From the NCBI RefSeq assembly GCF_030646845.1, contig NZ_JAUSLE010000055.1, positions 1-64,000 on the forward strand: DNA of 64,000 nt. The letters are read 5' to 3'. This document shows, one piece after another, positions 51,686 through 60,427 of this stretch. The DNA comes from Rhodoferax sp. (GTDB lineage Bacteria > Pseudomonadota > Gammaproteobacteria > Burkholderiales > Burkholderiaceae_C). Under the pieces are notes generated by a model. It did no database searches, was not told the DNA's origin, and was given only the letters and a program-made list of their open reading frames with translations. Within the stretch, counting starts at the first letter, position 1. Each line of letters starts with the position of its first letter. The position numbers and the translations under genes are program-made.

Positions 51686-52804
51686 ATGACCGATAGCAAG
51701 ACCCCCCGTCGCCGCAGCCTGCTCAAGGGCGCTGCCCTGGCCGCGGGTGCCATGGCTGCCCCCATGGTCGCCAAGGCGCAAACCGGGCCGATTTCAATGC
51801 GTTGGCAAAGTACCTGGCCAGCCAAGGACATCTTTCATGAGTATGCCCTCGACTACGCCAAAAAAGTGAACGACATGACCGGCGGCGATCTCAAGATCGA
51901 AGTATTGCCAGCGGGCGCCGTGGTGCCGGCATTCGGATTGCTGGAAGCGGTGTCCAAGGGTACGCTGGATGGTGGACATGGTGTGTTGGGTTACCACTAC
52001 GGCAAGCAGAATGCGCTCGCGCTGTGGAACTCCGGCCCCGCATTTGGCATGGACGCCAACATGATTCTGGCCTGGCACAAGTACGGCGGCGGTGCCGAAC
52101 TGCTGGCGAAACTCTACGCCTCCATCGGTGGCAATGTGCAGTCATTCCTGTACGGCCCGATGGCAACCCAGCCGCTGGGCTGGTTCAAGAAGCCCATCAC
52201 CAAACCGGAAGACTTCAAGGGCCTCAAGTTCCGTACCAATGGCCTGGCGATTGACTTGTTCACGGCGATGGGTGCTGCGGTGAACGCGCTCCCCGGTGGC
52301 GAGATCGTGCCCGCCATGGACCGTGGCCTGCTTGACGGGGCCGAGTTCAACAATGCCTCCTCGGACCGCCTGCTGGGCTTTCCTGACGTGTCCAAGGTCT
52401 GCATGCTGCAGAGCTACCACCAGAGCGCCGAGACGTTCGAGATCATGTTCAACAAGACCAAGTACGACGCGCTGCCGCCAAAAATGAAGGCAATCATCGC
52501 CGGCGCCACCGAGGCCGCATCGGCCGAGATGTCCTGGAAGGCGATTGACCGCTACTCCAAGGACTACATCGAGTTGCAGACCAAAGACAAGGTCAAGTTC
52601 TACAAGACCCCCGATTCTGTTTTGCAGGCCCAACTCAAACTGTGGGATGCCATCATTGAGAAGAAGTCGGCGGAAAATCCCTTGTTCAAGGAAGTCGTCG
52701 CATCGCAGAAGGCATTTGCCGGGCGCGCTGTGAAGTGGGACCAGGATACTTACGTCAATCGGCGCATGGCTGTGAACCATTTCTTCCCAGCCAAGAAGGC
52801 TTGA
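51686..52804 (+). CDS. dctP: TRAP transporter substrate-binding protein (DctP)
   Basis: 372 residues. A Tat signal (TPRRRSLLKGAALAAGAMAAPMVAKAQT) exports it. The body has LRW-like strand MRWQSTWPAKDIFHEYALDYAKKV, GLKFRTNGLAIDLFTAMGA with the carboxylate-binding Arg, and GLLDGAEFNN. The subgroup resembles binding proteins for 2-oxo or aromatic acids. AGGAGACACAAGC precedes the ATG. A hairpin terminator separates it from dctQ. Confidence 0.9.
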   Translation: MTDSKTPRRRSLLKGAALAAGAMAAPMVAKAQTGPISMRWQSTWPAKDIFHEYALDYAKKVNDMTGGDLKIEVLPAGAVVPAFGLLEAVSKGTLDGGHGVLGYHYGKQNALALWNSGPAFGMDANMILAWHKYGGGAELLAKLYASIGGNVQSFLYGPMATQPLGWFKKPITKPEDFKGLKFRTNGLAIDLFTAMGAAVNALPGGEIVPAMDRGLLDGAEFNNASSDRLLGFPDVSKVCMLQSYHQSAETFEIMFNKTKYDALPPKMKAIIAGATEAASAEMSWKAIDRYSKDYIELQTKDKVKFYKTPDSVLQAQLKLWDAIIEKKSAENPLFKEVVASQKAFAGRAVKWDQDTYVNRRMAVNHFFPAKKA

Positions 52805-52826
52805 CCGGTTCTTGCAGCATCCATCG

Positions 52827-52862
52827 GCCATTCGGACCTTGTCCGGATGGCTGTTTTCTTTT
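52827..52862 (+). terminator. Terminator or attenuator between dctP and dctQ
   Basis: Stem GCCATTCGGAC / GTCCGGATGGC (11 pairs with one G-T) closes on CTT and is followed by TGTTTTCTTTT. It would let most transcripts end after dctP, giving more binding protein than permease. Confidence 0.85.
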
Positions 52863-52876
52863 AAGCAGATCAGACC

Positions 52877-53503
52877 ATGCAGAAATTGCTACTTGCGATT
52901 GACCGGATCAGTACTTTTATTGGGCAGGCATTTTCGTGGCTCATCGTCGCACTCACGTTCATGATCTCCTGGGAGGTGTTCTCGCGCTATGCGCTGGACA
53001 ATCCGCACCCGTGGGCCTTCGATGTCATGAGCATGATGTACGGCAGCCTGTTCATGATGGCGGGTGCCTATACCTTGTCCAAGAACGGCCATGTGCGCGG
53101 TGATGTGCTCTATGGCTTCTTCCCACCGCGTCTGCAGGCGGGCCTGGACCTGGCGCTGTACATTTTGTTTTTCATTCCGGGGGTCGTGGCGCTGGCCTGG
53201 GCCGGCTACAACTATGCCGCTGATTCCTGGGCCATCAACGAGCATTCAAACATCACGGCCAACGGACCGCCGGTCTACCCGTTCAAGACCATCATCCCTC
53301 TTGCCGGCGCCTTCCTGCTGGCGCAAGGCCTGGTGGAAATTGTGCGCTGCATCGTCTGTCTGCAGCAGGGGGAGTGGCCGGCGCGTGGAGAAGACGTCGA
53401 GGAAGTGGACGTTGAAAAACTGAAGGAAATGGTGCATGTCAAGGACGAAGATATCGCCAAACTCGATGCTCTCGTTGTGAAAGCCACGGGGAGCCAGCGA
53501 TGA
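52877..53503 (+). CDS. dctQ: TRAP transporter small permease (DctQ)
   Basis: 208 residues with four membrane segments (TFIGQAFSWLIVALTFMISWEVFSRY near the N-terminus), and an unusually long acidic cytoplasmic tail at ~165-208 (EEVDVEKLKEMVHVKDEDIAKLD). Its stop overlaps the dctM start (ATGA at 53500-53503). Confidence 0.88.
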   Translation: MQKLLLAIDRISTFIGQAFSWLIVALTFMISWEVFSRYALDNPHPWAFDVMSMMYGSLFMMAGAYTLSKNGHVRGDVLYGFFPPRLQAGLDLALYILFFIPGVVALAWAGYNYAADSWAINEHSNITANGPPVYPFKTIIPLAGAFLLAQGLVEIVRCIVCLQQGEWPARGEDVEEVDVEKLKEMVHVKDEDIAKLDALVVKATGSQR

Positions 53504-55434
53504 GAAAAGAAGTCTGGTTCGGGCTCTCGATCATGGCCGCCGTCGTGCTTGCGGCGTTTGTGCTGCTGCCGTCGCCGTCGATGATGACCAACGGCCATCT
53601 GGGTCTTCTCATGCTGGCTCTGGTGGTCGTCGCCATCATGCTTGGTTTTCCCACCGCATTCACCCTGATGGGCATGGGCATGGTGTTTGCCTGGATCGCT
53701 TATCGAAGTCAGAACCCGGGGTTGGCGGTGCAACAGACGCTGGACTTGATGGTGCAGCGTACCTATTCGGTCATGTCGAATGACGTGCTGATCTCCATTC
53801 CCCTGTTCGTCTTCATGGGTTACCTGATCGAGCGTGCCAACCTGATCGAGAAGCTGTTCAAGAGCATGCATCTCGCCACCGCGCGCGTTCCTGGCTCACT
53901 GGCGGTGGCGACTATCATCACCTGCGCTATTTTTGCTACCGCGACCGGTATTGTGGGTGCTGTGGTCACCTTGATGGGCTTGCTGGCTTTGCCGGCCATG
54001 CTGCGCGCCGGCTACAGCGTGCAGCTGTCCGCGGGTGCCATCACGGCAGGCGGTTGTCTGGGTATCCTGATCCCGCCGTCGGTGATGCTGATCGTGTACG
54101 GCGCCACCGCGGGCGTGTCGGTGGTCAAGCTCTATGCGGGCGCCTTTTTTCCTGGTCTCATGCTGGCGGGCTTGTACATCCTCTATGTGGTTGTGCTGGC
54201 CAAGTTCAAGCCCCATCTGGCGCCGCCCATGTCGGCCGAAGACCGGCGTGTACCGCTGCCCGTATTCGCGGAGATCGTCTCGACCAGCATCAGTAACAAA
54301 GTGCTGCCCGGGCTGATGGGTGCGATCAAGGGCAAGCGCAATGTCGCGGTCCCAATGCGTGAGCTCCTCAGTCACTTGCTGATCGCCTTGCTGCCAGCGC
54401 TGGCGGTCGTGCTGGTCATGGGCGCTGTTTTCCTGAAAGTGACAGCGCCGGTCGAGCAGGAGGCGATAGAGGGGGTTGTCGCGATGGGTAGCGCAGCCAT
54501 GGGTGCGGTGGAGGAAGATCAAGCTGATGCCGGGACCTTGCAGGAGCCTGAAGCAGAGGATGGCCTGGCGGAGCCCCCCACCGAGGGCACCTCGCAAGCG
54601 CCTGCGGCCAGCGTGCCGGCCGAGACGGCGAAGCCGAGCGCGCCGGTCGCGGCCGAAGCGGTTACTTCGTCCGAGCGAGTGCCCGCACCGGCGAGCTTCT
54701 GGGTTGCGCTGGCCAGCTGTGCAGTTGCACTGGCACTCTTCTATGCATTCTTCAGCTTCGCCCGGCTGGAGATTTTCAAGATGCTGCTGGGGTCGTTTTT
54801 CCCGCTGGCGATCATGATTCTGGCGGTGCTTGGCAGTATCGTGTTCGGTCTGGCAACACCGACCGAAGCGGCGGCGATGGGCTCGCTGGGCGGTCTGCTG
54901 CTGGCGGCGGCCTACCGGCGACTCAACTTCGGGGTGTTGAGGGAATCGGTCTACCTCACTGCGAAGACCAGCGCCATGGTCTGCTGGCTGTTCGTTGGCT
55001 CGAGCATCTTTTCGGCCGCCTTCGCCCTGCTCGGCGGGCAGGAGATCATCAACCAGTGGGTGCTGTCGCTCGACATGACGCCGGTGCAGTTCATGATCAT
55101 GGCGCAGGTCGTGATTTTTCTGCTGGGCTGGCCGCTGGAGTGGACCGAGATCATCGTCATTTTCATGCCGATCTTCATCCCGCTGTTGCCACACTTCGGT
55201 GTTGATCCGCTGTTCTTTGGATTGTTGGTGGCACTGAATCTGCAAACGGCCTTTCTCAGCCCCCCGGTGGCAATGGCTGCGTTCTACCTGAAGGGCGTGA
55301 GTCCGCCGCATGTGACGCTGAACCAGATCTTCTCTGGCATGCTGCCTTTCATGGCGATCCAGGTCCTGGCCATTATTTTGCTGTACCAGTTCCCGGCAAT
55401 TGGACTGTGGTTGCCGCAGTTGCTGTACAAATAG
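53500..55434 (+). CDS. dctM: TRAP transporter large permease (DctM) with long internal linker
   Basis: 644 residues, against about 425-430 for usual DctM. The typical parts are present: GFPTAFTLMGMGM, ITAGGCLGILIPPSVMLIVYGATAGVSV and, in the second half, GLATPTEAAAMGSLGG and FLSPPVAMAAFYLKG. Between them, residues ~270-420 hold extra helices and a disordered acidic, Ala/Pro-rich segment (~330-397, EEDQADAGTLQEPEAEDG to SSERVPAPAS). This extended type is known in some TRAP systems for aromatic or alpha-keto acids. Confidence 0.88.
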   Translation: MRKEVWFGLSIMAAVVLAAFVLLPSPSMMTNGHLGLLMLALVVVAIMLGFPTAFTLMGMGMVFAWIAYRSQNPGLAVQQTLDLMVQRTYSVMSNDVLISIPLFVFMGYLIERANLIEKLFKSMHLATARVPGSLAVATIITCAIFATATGIVGAVVTLMGLLALPAMLRAGYSVQLSAGAITAGGCLGILIPPSVMLIVYGATAGVSVVKLYAGAFFPGLMLAGLYILYVVVLAKFKPHLAPPMSAEDRRVPLPVFAEIVSTSISNKVLPGLMGAIKGKRNVAVPMRELLSHLLIALLPALAVVLVMGAVFLKVTAPVEQEAIEGVVAMGSAAMGAVEEDQADAGTLQEPEAEDGLAEPPTEGTSQAPAASVPAETAKPSAPVAAEAVTSSERVPAPASFWVALASCAVALALFYAFFSFARLEIFKMLLGSFFPLAIMILAVLGSIVFGLATPTEAAAMGSLGGLLLAAAYRRLNFGVLRESVYLTAKTSAMVCWLFVGSSIFSAAFALLGGQEIINQWVLSLDMTPVQFMIMAQVVIFLLGWPLEWTEIIVIFMPIFIPLLPHFGVDPLFFGLLVALNLQTAFLSPPVAMAAFYLKGVSPPHVTLNQIFSGMLPFMAIQVLAIILLYQFPAIGLWLPQLLYK

Positions 55435-55458
55435 GACGTCCGCTGCTTGCGGGCAATT

Positions 55459-55491
55459 CAAAAAAGGGGCGCATGAGCGCCTCTTTTTTTT
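55459..55491 (+). terminator. Rho-independent terminator after dctM
   Basis: AAAAAGGGGCGC-ATGA-GCGCCTCTTTTTTTT: a GC-rich stem extended by A-T pairs and ending in eight T. It closes the TRAP operon. Confidence 0.88.
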
Positions 55492-55506
55492 GGAAAAGCG
55501 CTAAGA

Positions 55507-55528
55507 TTGACGTTTACGTAAACGTCAA
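55507..55528. promoter_or_regulatory. Perfect 22-bp palindrome before icmF (LiuR-like operator)
   Basis: Half-site TTGACGTTTAC followed by its exact reverse complement, 59 bases before the icmF ATG. The ACGTTTACGTAAACGT core resembles sites of MerR-family LiuR regulators of branched-chain amino acid and acyl-CoA catabolism. The regulator assignment is inference. Confidence 0.6.
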
Positions 55529-55587
55529 GTCAGCCAATACGATTCTGATGCTGACTCGTTACCCCATTGGCCCCCGGAGACAACACC

Positions 55588-58500
55588 ATGACCGACCTGT
55601 CCGCTGAATTCAAGGCGCTTAGCCAGTATCGCCCCGCTAACAAGGTGCGCTTTGTTACGGCGGCCAGTCTGTTTGACGGCCATGATGCGGCGATCAACAT
55701 CATGCGCCGGATTCTGCAAGGCATGGGCGCCGAGGTGATTCACCTGGGTCACAACCGCAGCGTGGATGAAGTCGTGACGGCGGCCCTGCAGGAAGATGCG
55801 CAGGGCATCGCCATCAGTTCTTACCAAGGGGGGCACGTCGAGTATTTCAAGTACATGGTGGACCTGCTCAAAGAGCGCGGCGGCGCGCACATTCAGGTGT
55901 TTGGGGGTGGCGGTGGCGTTATTGTTCCGCCGGAAATTCGCGAACTGCAAGCGTATGGTGTGGCCCGCATCTTCAGCCCCGAAGACGGCCAGCGCATGGG
56001 GCTGGCCGGGATGATTGGGGAGATGGTGATGCGCTGCGACAAGGATTTGTCTGCCTACGCGCCAAAGGACATGGCGGCCATTCAGGGCCATACCGAAATG
56101 AGCTGGCGCGCGCTGGCGCAACTCATCACCGGGCTGGAGAACGAAAAAGCGGCAGGCGAGGGAAAGGGCGCACCTTCCGAGCATTTGACGGCACTCACCC
56201 AGGAAATACGGGCGGAAGCTGCTATCAAAAAGATACCGGTTCTGGGAATTACAGGCACGGGTGGCGCCGGCAAATCATCACTGACTGATGAGCTGATTCG
56301 CCGTCTGCGGCTGGATCAGAATGACAGTCTGCGCGTGGCCGTGATCAGCATCGATCCGTCGCGGCGCAAGAGCGGCGGCGCGCTGCTGGGGGATCGTATT
56401 CGCATGAACGCCATCAGTCCCTGGCGTCAGGGTCCACGCGTTTTCATGCGCAGCCTGGCGACGCGTGACTTTGGCTCAGAGATCAGCGCCGCGCTGCCTG
56501 ACGTCATTGCGGCCTGCAAGGTGGCAGGCTTCGATCTGATAGTGGTGGAAACCTCGGGCATCGGCCAGGGTGACGCGGCCATCGTGCCGCATGTGGATGT
56601 GCCCCTGTATGTGATGACGCCTGAATTCGGCGCCGCCAGCCAGCTTGAAAAAATCGACATGCTGGATTTTGCCGAGTTTGTGGCGATCAACAAGTTTGAC
56701 CGCAAGGGGGCGTTAGATGCCCTGCGCGACGTGGCCAAGCAAGTGCAGCGCAACAAGGAGGCCTGGACCACGCCCGCAGAACAAATGCCCGTGTTCGGCA
56801 CCATGGCGGCGCGTTTCAATGATGACGGTGTCACGGCCTTGTACCAGGCCCTGAAGCCGCGTCTGGCCGCGCTGGGCATGACGCTGGCACCCTCGTCCCA
56901 GCTCCCGATCGTCTCGGTTCGCCACAGCACCAACCAGACGCCGGTGGTGCCTGCCGCGCGCACCCGCTATCTGGCCGAAATCAGTGATACCGTGCGCAGT
57001 TACAAAAAGCGCGCCCGTAGCCAGGCCACACTGGCCCGGGAGATCCAGCAGCTGCAGGAAACCGGTCGCATGCTCAAGCTGGATGACCCGAACAAGACCA
57101 ATGCCTACCAGGCCGTGCTGGACCTGGCGGGGCAGCGTGAGGCGCATCTGGGTGCGGCAGAAAGAAAACTGCTTTCACAATGGCCCACCATGCAGGCCGC
57201 CTACGCGGGGGATGAGTACGTTGTCAAAATCCGGGATAAGGAAATTCGTACCGCATTGACTACCAAGAGCCTGAGCGGCACGACGATTCGCAAGGTCGCG
57301 TTACCGCAGTACGAAGACCACGGCGAAATTCTGAAGTGGCTGATGCTGGACAACGTGCCTGGCAGCTACCCATACACCGCCGGCACCTTCGCCTTCAAGC
57401 GTGAAGGCGAAGACCCGACCCGCATGTTCGCCGGCGAAGGCGACGCGTTTCGCACCAACACGCGCTTCAAATTATTGAGTTCGGGCATGGCGGCCAAGCG
57501 CCTGTCGACGGCGTTTGACTCGGTCACACTGTATGGCAACGACCCCGATCCGCGTCCTGACATTTACGGCAAGGTGGGCAATTCGGGCGTGAGCATTGCC
57601 ACGCTCGACGACATGAAAGTGCTGTACAGCGGGTTTGACCTGTGCAGTCCATCCACCAGTGTCAGCATGACCATCAACGGCCCGGCACCCAGCATTCTGG
57701 CCATGTTCATGAACACGGCCATTGACCAGAATATTGACAAATTCAAGGTGGACAATGGCCGGGACCCGACCGACACCGAACTCGAAAAAATCAGGGAATG
57801 GGTGCAGGAGAATGTACGCGGCACCGTGCAGGCCGACATCCTGAAGGAAGATCAGGGCCAGAATACCTGCATCTTCTCCACTGAATTCAGTTTGAAGGTG
57901 ATGGGCGACATCGCCGAGTATTTTGTGCATAACCGGGTGCGCAATTTCTATTCGGTGTCTATCAGCGGCTATCACATCGCGGAAGCCGGGGCCAACCCGA
58001 TCAGCCAGCTGGCGTTCACCCTCTCCAACGGCTTCACTTTTGTCGAGGCCTATCTGGCGCGCGGCATGCACATCGACGATTTCGCGCCCAACCTGAGCTT
58101 CTTCTTCAGCAATGGCATGGACCCTGAATACACCGTGATGGGCCGCGTGGCGCGTCGCATCTGGGCGGTGGCCATGAAGGAGAAATACGGCGCCAACGAA
58201 CGTAGCCAGAAGCTGAAATACCATATCCAGACATCCGGGCGCAGCCTGCACGCGCAGGAAATCCAGTTCAATGACATTCGCACCACGCTGCAGGCGCTGA
58301 TCGCGATTTACGACAATTGCAACAGTTTGCACACCAACGCGTTCGATGAAGCCATCACCACGCCGACCGAAGACTCGGTGCGCCGCGCCATGGCGATCCA
58401 GCTCATCATCAACCGGGAATGGGGCCTGGCCAAGAACGAAAACCCGTCACAGGGCGCCTTCATCATTGAAGAACTGACGGAGTTGCTGGAAGAAGCGGTG

Positions 58501-58917
58501 CTGCTGGAGTTCGAGCGCATTGCCGAGCGCGGTGGCGTGCTGGGCGCAATGGAGACCGGCTACCAGCGCGGCCGGATTCAGGACGAGTCCATGCACTACG
58601 AGATGCTCAAGCACACGGGCGAGCTGCCCATCATCGGCGTCAACACCTTCCGCAACCCGCATGGCGACGCGGTACTCGACAAGCTGGAACTGGCCCGCTC
58701 AACCGACGAGGAGAAGCAGAGCCAGCTCAAGCGGCTGGCTGACTTTCACGCGCTGCACGCGAACGAATCCCCTGGCATGCTGAAGCGACTGCAGCAAGCT
58801 GTGATCGAAAACAAGAATGTGTTTGAGGTGCTGATGGACGCAGTGCGCGTGTGCTCACTGGGCCAGATCACCAATGCCCTGTTTGAAGTGGGCGGCCAGT
58901 ACCGGCGCAATATGTAA
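55588..58917 (+). CDS. icmF: Fused isobutyryl-CoA mutase (IcmF)
   Basis: 1109 residues. N-terminal B12-binding domain with [12 protein letters not shown] (H32 is the probable cobalt ligand). Middle MeaB-like G-protein domain: P-loop [17 protein letters not shown] (~220-235), NKFD and GTP switch segments. C-terminal mutase barrel with [11 protein letters not shown], and FSFSISGYHI-like [17 protein letters not shown]. Interconverts isobutyryl- and n-butyryl-CoA with its own chaperone. GGAGA precedes ATG 55588. Feeds valine, butyrate and PHA-related acyl-CoA pools. Confidence 0.94.
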   Translation: MTDLSAEFKALSQYRPANKVRFVTAASLFDGHDAAINIMRRILQGMGAEVIHLGHNRSVDEVVTAALQEDAQGIAISSYQGGHVEYFKYMVDLLKERGGAHIQVFGGGGGVIVPPEIRELQAYGVARIFSPEDGQRMGLAGMIGEMVMRCDKDLSAYAPKDMAAIQGHTEMSWRALAQLITGLENEKAAGEGKGAPSEHLTALTQEIRAEAAIKKIPVLGITGTGGAGKSSLTDELIRRLRLDQNDSLRVAVISIDPSRRKSGGALLGDRIRMNAISPWRQGPRVFMRSLATRDFGSEISAALPDVIAACKVAGFDLIVVETSGIGQGDAAIVPHVDVPLYVMTPEFGAASQLEKIDMLDFAEFVAINKFDRKGALDALRDVAKQVQRNKEAWTTPAEQMPVFGTMAARFNDDGVTALYQALKPRLAALGMTLAPSSQLPIVSVRHSTNQTPVVPAARTRYLAEISDTVRSYKKRARSQATLAREIQQLQETGRMLKLDDPNKTNAYQAVLDLAGQREAHLGAAERKLLSQWPTMQAAYAGDEYVVKIRDKEIRTALTTKSLSGTTIRKVALPQYEDHGEILKWLMLDNVPGSYPYTAGTFAFKREGEDPTRMFAGEGDAFRTNTRFKLLSSGMAAKRLSTAFDSVTLYGNDPDPRPDIYGKVGNSGVSIATLDDMKVLYSGFDLCSPSTSVSMTINGPAPSILAMFMNTAIDQNIDKFKVDNGRDPTDTELEKIREWVQENVRGTVQADILKEDQGQNTCIFSTEFSLKVMGDIAEYFVHNRVRNFYSVSISGYHIAEAGANPISQLAFTLSNGFTFVEAYLARGMHIDDFAPNLSFFFSNGMDPEYTVMGRVARRIWAVAMKEKYGANERSQKLKYHIQTSGRSLHAQEIQFNDIRTTLQALIAIYDNCNSLHTNAFDEAITTPTEDSVRRAMAIQLIINREWGLAKNENPSQGAFIIEELTELLEEAVLLEFERIAERGGVLGAMETGYQRGRIQDESMHYEMLKHTGELPIIGVNTFRNPHGDAVLDKLELARSTDEEKQSQLKRLADFHALHANESPGMLKRLQQAVIENKNVFEVLMDAVRVCSLGQITNALFEVGGQYRRNM

Positions 58918-58951
58918 GTACTACAAGTATGGCGCCGGCCCAGGGGCAGGC

Positions 58952-59119
58952 TTAGCCGCCTTTGCGGGGGCGCTTGCCGGGATTTTTCTTGTTGTTGGTG
59001 GCGGTGCCGCGCTCCAGGCTGCGCAGCTGACCGCGGCCCGCTGTGAAGCATACGCCCTTGGGGGGCACAGGACGGGGGGTTGCGCGACGCTCGGCTTCTG
59101 TACGGAACTCTTTGGCCAT
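58952..59119 (-). CDS. Small basic hypothetical protein
   Basis: 55 residues, MAKEFRTEAERRATPRPVPPKG then a short segment with one Cys and a basic tail ending NNKKNPGKRPRKGG. TGGAGTTATTTC gives a ribosome-binding site before the ATG. No family is recognised; a nucleic-acid-binding role is conceivable from charge. Convergent with icmF. Confidence 0.5.
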   Translation of the reverse strand: MAKEFRTEAERRATPRPVPPKGVCFTAGRGQLRSLERGTATNNKKNPGKRPRKGG

Positions 59120-59326
59120 GAAATAACTCCAGTTAATTGCGGAAACCTGCAATTATCTCAGTACTTGGTGAATCCGGTGCCGCCTCGTCCGGGCCAGACG
59201 GAACGGAGGGTCGATTTCCCCTTCTGCAATCGACAGTAAATAGTTGACGGTGCGTGCCTCAAGAAGACGCGCGCAGTGCCGATATATCTACCTGTCAGTA
59301 ACCATTTTTCTTTTGTTGGAGTAAAT

Positions 59327-59788
59327 ATGAAGCTTTTTCGTACCCTGATGACGCTGCTTTTTGCCGGTGTCGTGTCTGTTTCGGCCATGGCGCAAGACCA
59401 CGGCAACAAGGATGAAGCCAAGGCACTGGCGACTGCAGCGCTGGCGCATATCAAGAAGGTCGGTAACGACCAGGCTTTCAAGGATTTCACATCGGACAAG
59501 GCCAACTGGACCAAGAAGGATCTCTATGTCTTCAGTATTGACAACAAGGGAGCCGTGCTCGCCCATGGCGCCAATGAAAAATTGATCGGAAAAGTTCTGA
59601 TCGACCTCAAGGACCAGAATGGCAAGCAGTTCATGCGTGAACTCGTCGATGTGGCTATGACAAAGGGTGAGGGCTGGGTTGACTATGACTGGGCAAATCC
59701 GACCACCAAGAAAGTCGAAGGCAAGTCCACATTCGTCAAACGCATCCCGGGTTTTGACGGTGGCGTGGCGGTCGGTATTTATCGATAG
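59327..59788 (+). CDS. Secreted single-Cache (sCache_2) protein, copy 1
   Basis: 153 residues: signal peptide MKLFRTLMTLLFAGVVSVSAMAQ, then a Cache domain whose family blocks are visible (AFKDFTSDKANWTKKDLYVFSI, AVLAHGANEKLIGKVLIDLKDQNGK, GEGWVDYDWANPTTKKVEGKS). There is no transmembrane or signalling domain, so it is a free periplasmic sensor. TTGGAG precedes the ATG. It is duplicated directly downstream and followed by a chemoreceptor. Confidence 0.85.
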   Translation: MKLFRTLMTLLFAGVVSVSAMAQDHGNKDEAKALATAALAHIKKVGNDQAFKDFTSDKANWTKKDLYVFSIDNKGAVLAHGANEKLIGKVLIDLKDQNGKQFMRELVDVAMTKGEGWVDYDWANPTTKKVEGKSTFVKRIPGFDGGVAVGIYR

Positions 59789-59880
59789 TTGGCTGACGGG
59801 CCTCGGCCAGCAGGTCTCGTGAAAGCCTCGGCCGAGGCGATGGAAACTCAAAAAATATCATTTTTTCGTTGGAATCATTC

Positions 59881-60342
59881 ATGAAACTGTTTCGTACCCT
59901 GATGACGCTGCTTTTCGCTGGCGTTATGTCTGTTTCGGCCATGGCGCAAGACCACGGCACCAAAGATGAAGCCAAGGTGATGGCAAATGCGGCGCTGGCG
60001 CATATCAAGAAGGTCGGCAATGACCAGGCTTTCAAGGATTTCACCTCCGACAAGGCCAACTGGACCAAGAAAGACCTCTACGTCTTTTCCATGGAGATGA
60101 AAGGTGTTGTTTTGGCCCATGGCGCCAATGAAAAGCTGGTCGGAAAGAACCTGATTGAACTCAAGGATCAGAATGGCAAGGCATTCGCCCGTGAATTCAT
60201 CGACGTGGGTTCCACCAAAGGCGAGGGCTGGGTGGACTACGACTGGGCACATCCCGTCACCAAAAAGGTGGAAGGCAAGACCAGCTATGTCAAGCGCATT
60301 CCCGGTTTTGATGGTTTTGTCGTCGTTGGGGTGTATCGCTAG
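59881..60342 (+). CDS. Secreted single-Cache (sCache_2) protein, copy 2
   Basis: 153 residues, same length as copy 1 and about 83% identical by my count (26 differences). The signal peptide and the NDQAFKDFTSDKANWTKKDL block are unchanged; most changes cluster in the ligand-pocket region (SIDNKGAV to SMEMKGVV; QFMRELVDVAM to AFAREFIDVGS), suggesting altered ligand preference after duplication. TTGGAATC precedes the ATG. Confidence 0.85.
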   Translation: MKLFRTLMTLLFAGVMSVSAMAQDHGTKDEAKVMANAALAHIKKVGNDQAFKDFTSDKANWTKKDLYVFSMEMKGVVLAHGANEKLVGKNLIELKDQNGKAFAREFIDVGSTKGEGWVDYDWAHPVTKKVEGKTSYVKRIPGFDGFVVVGVYR

Positions 60343-60367
60343 TCAACGTTTTCCACTGTTGACTTGT

Positions 60368-60406
60368 GGTTGACCGGCTGCACTGCCCGGTGCCGGTCGG
60401 TCAACC
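60368..60406. other. Inverted repeat upstream of the chemoreceptor gene
   Basis: GGTTGACCG and CGGTCAACC form a 9-bp stem with a GC-rich 21-base interior, between the second Cache gene and the chemoreceptor. No T-run follows, so it is not a standard terminator; it may be a processing hairpin or operator. Confidence 0.4.
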
Positions 60407-60427
60407 GACTTCTCGAAAGAATTCCCC

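Noticed and set aside
53896-55461. 521-codon open frame antisense to dctM
   Set aside because: Composition is dominated by His, Gln and Arg, as expected from the reverse of GC-rich coding DNA; dctM is a clear gene.
56215-56240. GCTGCTATCAAAAAGATA in icmF resembling the AT-rich end of the interspersed repeat
   Set aside because: The GGGGGCTAGAGGC box is absent and the stretch encodes a plausible linker before the P-loop.
59825-59838. Perfect GCCTCGGCCGAGGC palindrome between the Cache genes
   Set aside because: Too short and GC-rich to separate from chance; no T-run for a terminator and no adjacent regulator.
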